DNA of 64,000 nt, from the NCBI GenBank assembly GCA_026004675.1, contig BPJP01000014.1:85404-149403 (forward strand), in the 5' to 3' direction. Below are positions 36,022-45,086 of the stretch, piece by piece. Positions within the stretch are counted from its first letter, which is position 1, and every line of letters begins with the position of its first letter. The notes under the pieces are model-generated. The model worked only from the letters and a program-made list of their open reading frames with translations, searched no databases and was not told the DNA's origin. The position numbers and the translations under genes are program-made. The DNA comes from Gemmatales bacterium. Lineage in GTDB: Bacteria; Planctomycetota; Planctomycetia; Gemmatales; Gemmataceae.

Positions 36022-38742
36022 TTATTTCCCCTGTTCAAGAATGACACGAAAGCCGATGTAGTCCGTCTCCGGCCGAGCGATTGGCTGGCGATCGTTTGCC
36101 GGACGGCTGGCCCATCCGCCTTTGAGAGCGAATTGACCGGGTTTCAGCTCGACCCATTCGGCGACGTTGCCACCGAGGTCGAAAACGCCGAGGCCTTTCG
36201 TTTCCCCGGCCTGTCGGCGCGGGCGAAAACTGCCCACTTCTTGAACGAGCGTCTGACCTGGAGCTTTTTTCTTCAACCATTCCCGGATACGCCTGGCATC
36301 GTCGATGTTGACAGCAGTGCCTGCCCAGTAGTCGAGAATGTTTTCGCCCTCAGCCCCGTCGCCGTCGTAGAGTAACTTCGCCTCAGCTTCGTTGGGAAGG
36401 CGATAGCGTCGGCCAGTCTTTTGTGACAGCCAAGTGCAGTACTTGCTTGCTTGTTCGGCAGAGATGCCGGTCGCAGGAAAGTTTTCTCTTCCAGGGAGAA
36501 CGCGATAGTTTTTGTCGAATTCGGCAAACTGAGCAGCCGTTACTTCGAAACGCCCGACCTGAATACCCTCGAACGAGACGGTTTCGGGAACCAACAGTCC
36601 TTTCGATTCTTCGCCAAAGCGGTTGCCTTGTCTTTTGGCGAAAGTCAATTCCAGTAATCGATCCAAGGGGGTGCCTGCCTTGGCGATGATTTGCTCCTGT
36701 GAATGGTGGCCGAAAAGATAACGGTCGAACCAGCCGAGTTCTTCGCGGAGTTTGCGTCGCTGGTAGACAAGCTTGCGCAGACCGTGGCCTTCGCCGGGAA
36801 AGAGAACGAGGCGGACGTCTGCTTTGGCGTGCGTCTGCAATGTGCGAAATTGCGACCAGGCATGATGGCGAGGCACGACGCGATCTTCCTGCCCTTGAAA
36901 GATGATCGTGTGTGCGGTCACCTTGTCGAAATGATAGAGGGGTGCGATCTTGATGTAGAGCTGCGGGTCTTCGAGAGGAGATTTGCCGAAATAGTAGTGG
37001 TCGAAAGCCAGACCGAACTCGCAAGCTCCCCAGTCGCTGACCCATTCAGCCCCGCCAGCGCCGAGGGATGCAGCCTTAAACCGATTGCTGTGGCTGATGA
37101 GAGCCGCCGACAAGATCGCTCCGTTCGACCATCCCATGGTTGCGACTCGGCTTCGGTCGACGAGTCCACGTTGGATCAGCCAATCGACGCCGGCTTCGAT
37201 GTCTTTGACCGGCAGGTCGTAGTACTTGCCGTTGGCGATCGATTCGGCAAATTCAAGACCGTAATTGGAGCTGCCGTGATAATTGGGTTTGAAAACGAAC
37301 GCCCCTTTCTGGGCGATCAGATTGGCCGGCGCTGCCCAGTGCTCTTCCCAGGCATCGAAATCGCAGCCGAACGGGCCACCGTGAATCATCACCACCAGCG
37401 GATATTTCCTGGCTGGATCGTAGTGATGTGGATAGTACAGAATACCCTCCACCTGTTGATCCAGCGCTCCTTTCCAGCGAATGACTTCCGTGCGCGCCCG
37501 CACTTTGGACCGCACGTGGTCGTTGAGCCGAACAAACGGCTTGGAGGACGACAAGTCGGCTCCTTGGGATGCATACCAGGCGACGGGTTCGGAAGCTGTG
37601 GCATGGGCATAGACCAGTTTGTTTCCAATCTTGTCGGTCGCCAGGCCGAACACGTGGTCGGCATGTTGTCCTTCGAACCAATGGCGTTTCCAGGTCTGCC
37701 CGTCGCGAGTGTAGCGAGCCAACTTGTTCGTTGCACCGTTGGCCAGTAACGCAATGAAACCGTCGCGCGTGGCGGCGTAGCCGGGACGGTAGTCGTCGGC
37801 AAATTGTTCGGATAGCCCCTTCGGCCAATCGAGATCGACTTTCTGTTCCTGCATGCGATCCAGGGCGAAGTAATATAGTTCCGTGATCGTCGCCCAGACA
37901 TAACGCGGATGAGTGGTAAATCGGCTGCTGAAGTAAAAGCCCTTGTCATCGGGCCATTGCACGGAGTCCACATTGAACTTGGGGTCACGCAGTATACGTG
38001 TCCTGGTGCCTTTGGTCAGGTCGTAGAGATAGACGTGAGGTTTGTTTTGATGATCGTAAACGTGTCGCAGACTTACGTTGTGGATCGTGACAGCATATCG
38101 GCCATTCGGTGCCAAGGCGAACGAGGTAATCCAATCGCGATTCGTGGTCAGGCGGGTAATCCGGCCGCTGGAGATTTCGACCTGCATCAGCCGAACCGGA
38201 GGCTCGTTTTCTTCGTCTTCGACGACGATCGAATTATCCTTTGCTTCTTTTAGTGTATTCTCGTGAAGGGACGGCGCTTCCTGGGCAAGAAACACAATCC
38301 GATCTTTATCCCGCCAGCTAAAGGCTCGAATACTCCGCTTGAGCCTGGTCAAAGGCCAAGGCTCACCGCCCGAAGCAGGCATGAGCCAGATTTGGTCGCT
38401 CTGCTCGCTCTTCGGTACTGGCCTGCTACTGCGGAAGGCAATGAATCGTGCATCGGGAGACCAGCGCGGCCAGTCATCGACGTGGGCACCACGTGTCAGT
38501 TGGCGGGCGTCGGATTCGGCCCAGCTGGCACGCCAGAGATGCGAAACGAATTCGCCCTCATCTTTGTCCATCTGTCGTTGGACCCACAACAGTTCCTTGC
38601 CGTCGGGTGAGAACTGAAAATCCCCCGCTTCCGCACTCAGAAGAACGTCATCGATGGTCCAAGGAGAGCTTGAAATGTTCTGTGCTCGCAGGAAGAGGGG
38701 CAACGACAGAACAAGCAATCCAGCAAAAAAAAGCCGCATCAT
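36022..38742 (-). CDS. Secreted S9 prolyl-oligopeptidase fused to an FGE-like domain
   Basis: A 906-residue secreted protein (signal MMRLFFAGLLVLSLPLFLRA). Residues about 30-420 form a WD-type beta-propeller; about 430-690 form the S9 hydrolase, with the nucleophile at Ser539 (TMGWSNGAILSA), the acid in FQGQEDRVVPRH and the histidine in FPGEGHGLRKL. Residues about 720-906 are a formylglycine-generating-enzyme-like (FGE-sulfatase) domain: VGRFEVTAAQFAEFDKNY, ASKYCTWLSQKTGRRYRLPN, DLGGNVAEWVEL, YIGFRVILE. Conserved active cysteines of true FGE are not evident, so this is probably a binding or scaffold version. GGAGG lies 8 bases upstream of the ATG. Confidence 0.85.
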   Translation of the reverse strand: MMRLFFAGLLVLSLPLFLRAQNISSSPWTIDDVLLSAEAGDFQFSPDGKELLWVQRQMDKDEGEFVSHLWRASWAESDARQLTRGAHVDDWPRWSPDARFIAFRSSRPVPKSEQSDQIWLMPASGGEPWPLTRLKRSIRAFSWRDKDRIVFLAQEAPSLHENTLKEAKDNSIVVEDEENEPPVRLMQVEISSGRITRLTTNRDWITSFALAPNGRYAVTIHNVSLRHVYDHQNKPHVYLYDLTKGTRTRILRDPKFNVDSVQWPDDKGFYFSSRFTTHPRYVWATITELYYFALDRMQEQKVDLDWPKGLSEQFADDYRPGYAATRDGFIALLANGATNKLARYTRDGQTWKRHWFEGQHADHVFGLATDKIGNKLVYAHATASEPVAWYASQGADLSSSKPFVRLNDHVRSKVRARTEVIRWKGALDQQVEGILYYPHHYDPARKYPLVVMIHGGPFGCDFDAWEEHWAAPANLIAQKGAFVFKPNYHGSSNYGLEFAESIANGKYYDLPVKDIEAGVDWLIQRGLVDRSRVATMGWSNGAILSAALISHSNRFKAASLGAGGAEWVSDWGACEFGLAFDHYYFGKSPLEDPQLYIKIAPLYHFDKVTAHTIIFQGQEDRVVPRHHAWSQFRTLQTHAKADVRLVLFPGEGHGLRKLVYQRRKLREELGWFDRYLFGHHSQEQIIAKAGTPLDRLLELTFAKRQGNRFGEESKGLLVPETVSFEGIQVGRFEVTAAQFAEFDKNYRVLPGRENFPATGISAEQASKYCTWLSQKTGRRYRLPNEAEAKLLYDGDGAEGENILDYWAGTAVNIDDARRIREWLKKKAPGQTLVQEVGSFRPRRQAGETKGLGVFDLGGNVAEWVELKPGQFALKGGWASRPANDRQPIARPETDYIGFRVILEQGK

Positions 38743-38826
38743 GGAAATGCCTCCGAAGAAAACGTCGGGCGTTTTCGGACATTTTCCATAACGCGGAAGG
38801 GAATTCCAATCCGGGGCCCACGGATT

Positions 38827-39423
38827 TTACGGTCCGCAGTCGGCGTCCAGCTCGTATGGCAAGAAATAGTAGTAGAGAGGACTCTGGCAGCGAACGGGAC
38901 ATTGACGCCAGCAACAGGGGCGGCAACATCTCCGAGCGGTTCTTGGTATGCTGGCCACCGGGCATGAGGGGCACGGCGGAGGAGAAAAAACGACGAGGCC
39001 TTCGGAGCATTCGATCGTTGGTTCCACTTTAACGGGCGTGTCATCGTTTGCCGCAGCGGCGGGTGAAGGTGGAGCCATGGCCGTTACGGAGACGATAACC
39101 GGTTTTATTTTCGTTGTGGTTTCTTTTTTTACGACGGGCGTCATGAGAGGCACCGATGGCTTCGGCGCGACAAGTTTCGGTGTTATCGGCGTTTTCTTGA
39201 CGGATTCAGTTACGGGAACTGGCGTTAGGCCGCGTTTGGAGACCTTGATTCCACTGGCCGGCGAAACTTGCTGTTTGTCTGCCTTGACCGGCTGAGGGCG
39301 GATTGGCGCGTAGGGAGATTGCGTCGGTGAGATATAGCCTTCGTACGAAAATTGGGCATGGACTGGTCCGACCAGCAACCACCCGAGGCAACAAAGAACA
39401 GCAGCAGGTGTGGGAATTTTCAT
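38827..39423 (-). CDS. Secreted Pro/Cys-rich protein of unknown function
   Basis: A 198-residue protein with signal peptide (MKIPTPAAVLCCLGWLLVGP, cut near VHAQ) and a low-complexity Lys/Pro/Val/Thr middle (residues about 35-125), ending in a short cysteine-rich region (PPPCPSCPVAS, RRCCRPCCWRQCPVRCQ) before YYYFLPYELDADCGP. Eleven or more cysteines cluster in the last 60 residues, suggesting disulfides or metal binding in the cell wall. ATG 39423 begins the signal; the frame to 39498 is unsupported. It diverges from the tandem kinase. Confidence 0.7.
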   Translation of the reverse strand: MKIPTPAAVLCCLGWLLVGPVHAQFSYEGYISPTQSPYAPIRPQPVKADKQQVSPASGIKVSKRGLTPVPVTESVKKTPITPKLVAPKPSVPLMTPVVKKETTTKIKPVIVSVTAMAPPSPAAAANDDTPVKVEPTIECSEGLVVFSPPPCPSCPVASIPRTARRCCRPCCWRQCPVRCQSPLYYYFLPYELDADCGP

Positions 39424-39701
39424 TTTCTGTCCACTTTCAGAGGCTTTCGGCAATTTGGCTGGTTTGTGATGCCTTTTGCCAATCGCGAGACAATCCACCT
39501 ATCGACAATATCCACCGCTATAATCGGAAAAATGGCTTTGCCCACTTGACGCCGTTGACGAACGCCTCCTCATCAAGTCCTGCCCGAACGGTTGAGATTG
39601 CGGCTGCCGAAAGGTAAGAAAGAGAAGTAGGCGAGTTAAACGTGCGAAATTCGCGGCGCGTGGTCGGTTTTCGGCTGACGGCTCTCTGTTTCCCGAATGG
39701 A

Positions 39702-42123
39702 ATGCGGATACCATCGTATTATTCAGCAGGACAAGAGATCGTTCCCGGATTTCGTCTGGAAAGCCGACTAGGGCATGGCGGCTTCGGCGAAGTCTGGAAA
39801 GCGAATGGTCCCGGTGGCACGCACCTCGCTATCAAGATCGTTCCCCTTGGCGAACGTCTCGGTCTCGAGGAATTCATGGCCGTGCGTCTGTTCAAATCGA
39901 TTCGCCATCCGAATCTCGTTCCGATCATTGCCTTCTGGTTGAAGACGAAGAATGGCGATCTTTTGAGCGAAGCCGGCGATTCCACCATGCTCCGTCAGGC
40001 TCAGGATTTGCATTTGATCCTGGCAATGGGCTTGGGAGACAAAAACCTATTGCAAAGGTTGTACGAACGTCAGCGGGCCGGTCATCCTGCCATCGAACGA
40101 GACGAACTGCTCAATTACATGGAGGATGCTGCCCGGGCAATCGATTATCTTAATCACCATCCATTGGAAGTTGCCGGCAACAAGGGCATTCAGCATTGCG
40201 ACATCAAGCCGCAGAATATCCTTATCGTTGGTGGTGCGGCGGAAGTTTGCGATTTTGGTTTGGCCCGGATGTTAGGCAGCGGCACACTGCAAACCGAAGG
40301 CAGTGCCGCCTACATGGCGCCCGAATTGATCCAGCATGGCCAACCGAGTCCAACCACCGATCAATATTCCTTGGCCGTCAGCTATGTCGAGTTGCGCACC
40401 GGTTCGCTGCCTGCCAACCTGACTTCTCCCGCGGCGGCGATCTGGACACACATCCAAGGAAAGCTCGACCTGTCACACTTGCCCGATAAGGAACGGGATG
40501 TCATCCGCCGGGCAACAGCCCTCGATCCGGAACGGCGTTATAGCAGCGCCATGGAGATGGTTCGGGAGTTGCGGCAGGCTGCCAAAGAGAAAGGTGTGCC
40601 GATTCCCGTTTCATTTCCTGCCGCCGAGCCTGAAGCCGGGCGCGAGATCGTTCCCGGTTACAAGCTGATCCGCTGTATTGGACGCGGCACTTTTGGGGAA
40701 GTGTGGCATGCGATCGCACCGGGCGGTATGCCTGTCGCTCTCAAAATCATCCGCAATCTCGACAGCACAACAGGGCGGCAGGAGTTCCATTCCCTGGCTT
40801 GCATCAAGAATCTCGAGCACAACCACTTGCTAGAGCTTTATGCTTACTGGTTGATCGATGGAACCGGCAGAATCCTGAGCGACGCCGACCTGGAAAAGCC
40901 GAAAGGGCCACAGCCAACCACACTGGTTATTGCCAGTCGGCTGGCAAGCAAAAACCTGCTCGAGCGCTTACGCGAATGCCAAAGGACCGGTTTGCCGGGC
41001 ATTCCGCCTCAGGAGCTGCTTCGCTACATGCGGCAAGCTGCGAGTGCTCTCGATCATCTGAACGCTCAGCAACATCCCTGGGCCGGTCGGCTGGTTTCCC
41101 TCCAGCATTGTAACATCAAACCGGAGAACCTGTTATTGTCAGTCGGCGTGGTGAAGATAGGGGATTTTGGTTTGGCTAAAGTGGTCGAGGACACGACCCC
41201 TATTAGCCACGATGCGACGGTGGCATTTGCGCCTGCCTATGCCGCGCCTGAACGTTTTTCCAATCAGATTTCCCGTTTTTCCGACCAGTATTCACTGGCG
41301 ATCACGTATTTCAAGCTCCGCACCGGCGAGTTGCCTTTTCCACCTGGCAGCCCATCTGATGACTATTCGCATTGCCATCAGCAAGGAATGCTCAACTTTG
41401 ACGCGCTCGAAAATGATCGCGAGCGGGCCGTTCTTCGTAAAGCCACCGCCTTAAAACCCGAAGAACGGTACCCAACTTGTACGGAAATGGTGCGCGCACT
41501 TTGCGAGGCGCTAGGCTATCCCGATTCCACTTTTGCCGAGTTGTTGCAGCACCAGAGTCAAGAAGAAAAGTCGGAGAACGAATTAACCGTCGAGGATAGC
41601 CCAGCGCCGGCGGGAGATACAGGCCGGCAATCGCTTCAGGAGGCATCGACGGTGGAAATCATCCTGCCGCTTGAACGATCCGGGTCGCCTCGAACAGGTC
41701 GCCAGGATGCCGAAGCGACGCCGACCGTTAAACGTGAAGAACGAAAACGACCGCCTGACCATCCGAACCAATCTTCTGAAACAAGAACCGACGTGGACGT
41801 GTCCCTTCCGCCCTCGCCTCTCTTGCCGCCTGTCACTCCGTCGATGGCTTCGGAATCGGCGTCGAAATATGGGACGCTGGACGAGTTCGCCAAATTGCCC
41901 CAAGCTGTTCGACATAAATTGAAAAAACCTCCGGTCGCACCTGTTTCGACAAGAGCGAATCGAACGCGGAGCAAAAAGGGCAGGCCATCCGAGGAGCATG
42001 GCCGCGGAGGACAAGATAATACCATCACAACCTGGATTCAGCTCTTGCTGCTTGCGACCCGCTTTTCTGGCCGCGGCAGCCCTTGGGGCTGGTCTCTTCT
42101 ATCTGCTGCAAGCGTTCAAATAG
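39702..42123 (+). CDS. Tandem Ser/Thr kinase/pseudokinase with C-terminal membrane anchor; one apparent frameshift
   Basis: About 806 residues after repair. Kinase domain 1 (residues about 13-275) is complete: glycine loop LGHGGFGEVW, lysine LAIKIVPL, catalytic Asp167 in HCDIKPQN, VCDFGLARM. Domain 2 (about 305-580) has the glycine loop IGRGTFGEVW and lysine VALKIIRN and DFG (IGDFGLAKV), but Asn471 replaces the catalytic Asp (HCNIKPEN), so it is likely a pseudokinase. A Ser/Pro/Arg-rich linker follows. The open frame ends at 42134; removing one C from CCC at 42058-42060 restores a hydrophobic segment (AFLAAAALGAGLFYLLQAFK) and a stop at 42121-42123, so the protein ends in a transmembrane anchor. 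GTG 39642 is an alternative start. Confidence 0.84.
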
Positions 42124-42433
42124 TCGCGAGATAGTTCTCAACTGGATCATGCATTCCGGTTAGGCGATTAGGCGAAGTCATCAAGGGCTTCAGTCGCAGG
42201 CTTCGGACGCTTCGAGGAACGAAACGACCGGCCGATTCGATGTGTTGACACGCGATCGTTTTCCGTCTCAAAGCTGGGTGTGATTCTCGCGACGCCTATA
42301 TCGCCTGTGCTGAAGTCGGAAAAGCGTATTGGAGTAGCAATGCGGGTTGGACCTTGACTCAATGGGGGGGGGCATGTAACGATAAATGGTGGGACGACCC
42401 TCCTTAAAGAAAGTTCAAAATCGAGCCGAACTG
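42124..42433. other. Intergenic stretch before resB
   Basis: About 310 bases without a gene that I can support. TTGACA at 42245-42250 has no partner; TTGACT at 42354-42359 is followed by a run of nine G (42364-42372) and TAACGA, too poor to call. See the finding on the G9 tract. Confidence 0.4.
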
Positions 42434-45016
42434 ATGTCGAAAAAATCGCGCGCGAAGAAAAAATTGGCGCAACAACATAGCGAAACCGCCGTCGCTACGG
42501 GCGAATCCTTGACCAACGTGACAACCTCTCCAGCCGTCACTTCCTTTCCTGCCTCCAAGGCCAGGCAAACGCAAGAGGAAAGATTCTGGCTGGAGTCAGC
42601 CGTGCTCTGGCTGATTACTGGCAGAGTCGCCAAATGGCTCGGTTCGTTGCAATTGGCGGTCATCCTGTTGAGCGTTTTTGCCGTGGTTTTGACCGTCGGC
42701 ACCATCGTCGAATCGTGGTACGACAACACCATTGCGATGCAACTCGTGTATCGGACGTGGTGGTTCAATTTTTTGCTTTTCGCCCTGGGCGTAAACATCT
42801 TCTTTGCTGCCGCCAAAAAGTGGCCATGGAAACGGCATCAAGTCGGCTTTTTGATCACCCATTCGGGGCTGATCCTGTTGATCGCTGGCGGCATCGTCAA
42901 TGGCCTGATGGGTACCGATGCCATGATGGTCGCTGTCGACTCCGATTGGTACCAGGCCACACGGTTCACTGGCGCCGAACGGACCACGAACACGATCTTC
43001 GACCAGAACGTTTCGTTGATCCGTGTCAAGAAATCGGGAGACGAAAAAGCCAAGGAATTTCCGTTCCAGCCTGGCCCATTGCAGTGGCATTCCGACGAAT
43101 ATGCCGTTCGCCGGACGGATAAGCTGGCTGCGTTTCTGTTCAACATTTCCTATCCTTGGCCGTTTTGCCGACGATGGAAGGAAAACCTGGGAAACGGTGC
43201 CACGCTGGAAGTTTTGAATTCGTATCCGCACGTTCGCCGAGAGCGCTTCGGTCCGGCTCGAACGCCAGAGGAAAAAGCCGATTCGTTCGTCGCCATCCGT
43301 TTCGAGTTGGAATCATCACGAGCGGCAATGGCCGGCAAACAACACGATTGGGTTGCGGACAAGACCGGCTACCGGTCCGTTCTCTTGGGACCTGCCTTTG
43401 TGGAATTGCTTGGAACCCGCGTTCCCAGCCAATTGATTGACGAGTTTTTGCATCCACCTGAAAGCGTTGGTGACGGCGGATCGCTCGTTCTCTATGTGGC
43501 TGACAAAAAATATACCTTCGACGTCGATGCCATCTCCGGCAAACCAGAGGAACATTCCAAACCGATTGGCAATACGGGCTGGCGAGTCAGTGCTCGATTT
43601 ATTTCCGACGACGACATCCTGATCAAATTGGCGCACGAATACCGCGTTGGTCTCGAGGCGGTCCAACGACTCACTGCCGACACAGATCGGCATTTGTCAT
43701 CACCGATGGTATTGTTTCTTCTGGAGCATCCTGGGAAGCGACATCGGCTGGCCTTTTTATCCCGTGCTCGACGAGGTGGCGAAGTCCAACAGCTCGGCAG
43801 CAGCGCTTTGCCTGACGAATTCGCCGACCTGAAGGTCTGGTTTCATCCGCCCGATCCACGGTATGGGGAAGAGAGTATCTGGGCTACGCTGCAATTTCTG
43901 GTCAGTGACAACGGCCAACTCTATTACCGCTCATACCACAGCGACCGGGGGGCGAATTTCCGGTTCGAGTCGGCCGGCAAAGCCCGAGCAAGCAAAGGCC
44001 GCTTTCCCATCTGGCAGGGGATGAACTGGAAATTGTCGATTACAGACTTTGTACAACAGGCGATTGGCCCATATTATTATGCCCCGGAAAATCGCCGCCC
44101 TGGACTGGAAGACCCTGACACCCCTCCCGCCATCCGCTGCCGTCTGACAGTGGGCAATGATTTCAAAGAATTCTGGCTGCCCAAGACCAACGAATCGATG
44201 CATAAAGTGACCGTCGGCAAGCAGACATTCGAAGTCGGCTATAACATCCTCCAGGAAACGATGGATTTCGAAATCACTCTCCTTCGGGCGGAAATGACGA
44301 CCGACAAAGGCTCGTCCTCTGCCGCGAGTTATACCAGCTACGTCTTGCTTTCGGACAACGGCAAGTTTTCCAGCAAGATCGTTCCCCAGTTCCTGGCTCC
44401 CGTCACCAACGCCCTTGGCCTCACTTATGGGGGCACCAAAATCAAAGACCAGCCCCATGTTATCACGATGAACCAACCGTTGTATCATCGCGGCTACAAG
44501 TTGTTTCAGTCGGGGTACACGCACATAAGCATGGATGACAACAAGCGCCCCATCAATCGTTCGGTCTTTTCCGTCAGTCGGGACCCTGGCTTGTGGCTAA
44601 AATACCTGGGTTCGTTGATGCTGGCTTTTGGCATCGCCACGATGTTCTATATGGATGCATACGGCTTGAGTCGGATCAGCCAATCACGGTGGGGCGCCTT
44701 CTTGCTCGTGGCGTCGATCGTGTTTGTCTGGGTCGCTTTTGGCAAAATGGGCACGATTGTCGAATTGCCCTGCATGTTCGGCTTGCTCATAATGGGGTAC
44801 GTCTTCAACGCCTTCGGCATCCGGGGCCATCATTGGCGGTTCGCCGTGTTGGCTACCTTGACCGGAGGAGTTATCATTCTGTTAGGTTATCCCGCCACAC
44901 TGGCCGATTACGTCATTCTGCTGCTGTGCATCGTCGGTTCGATCTGGTGGGTCGTTCATCTTGGTTACCCAACGTCAACTGCCAAGAATCAGCCCGCTAT
45001 GGAACCTGCGCATTGA
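42434..45016 (+). CDS. ResB-family cytochrome c biogenesis protein
   Basis: An 860-residue ResB/Ccs1 protein. With CcsA it forms the system II heme-delivery complex that ligates heme to apocytochromes c outside the membrane. Three N-terminal transmembrane helices are visible (LQLAVILLSVFAVVLTVGTI, WWFNFLLFALGVNIFFAAA, THSGLILLIAGGIVNGLMG), then a large extracytoplasmic region (residues about 165-690) and several helices at the C terminus (LWLKYLGSLMLAFGIATMFY onwards). The ResB core normally has about 450-550 residues, so the periplasmic part is enlarged. ATG 42434 is taken because the first hydrophilic Lys-rich stretch begins there; ATG 42386 is possible. It is 70 bases upstream of the CcsA gene. 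Confidence 0.88.
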   Translation: MSKKSRAKKKLAQQHSETAVATGESLTNVTTSPAVTSFPASKARQTQEERFWLESAVLWLITGRVAKWLGSLQLAVILLSVFAVVLTVGTIVESWYDNTIAMQLVYRTWWFNFLLFALGVNIFFAAAKKWPWKRHQVGFLITHSGLILLIAGGIVNGLMGTDAMMVAVDSDWYQATRFTGAERTTNTIFDQNVSLIRVKKSGDEKAKEFPFQPGPLQWHSDEYAVRRTDKLAAFLFNISYPWPFCRRWKENLGNGATLEVLNSYPHVRRERFGPARTPEEKADSFVAIRFELESSRAAMAGKQHDWVADKTGYRSVLLGPAFVELLGTRVPSQLIDEFLHPPESVGDGGSLVLYVADKKYTFDVDAISGKPEEHSKPIGNTGWRVSARFISDDDILIKLAHEYRVGLEAVQRLTADTDRHLSSPMVLFLLEHPGKRHRLAFLSRARRGGEVQQLGSSALPDEFADLKVWFHPPDPRYGEESIWATLQFLVSDNGQLYYRSYHSDRGANFRFESAGKARASKGRFPIWQGMNWKLSITDFVQQAIGPYYYAPENRRPGLEDPDTPPAIRCRLTVGNDFKEFWLPKTNESMHKVTVGKQTFEVGYNILQETMDFEITLLRAEMTTDKGSSSAASYTSYVLLSDNGKFSSKIVPQFLAPVTNALGLTYGGTKIKDQPHVITMNQPLYHRGYKLFQSGYTHISMDDNKRPINRSVFSVSRDPGLWLKYLGSLMLAFGIATMFYMDAYGLSRISQSRWGAFLLVASIVFVWVAFGKMGTIVELPCMFGLLIMGYVFNAFGIRGHHWRFAVLATLTGGVIILLGYPATLADYVILLLCIVGSIWWVVHLGYPTSTAKNQPAMEPAH

Positions 45017-45086
45017 TTGCTGCTCAACGAACAAAAGAAAACCGGAAGATCGCTGGTAAAACATGACCCCTAATTCAGGGCTAACC

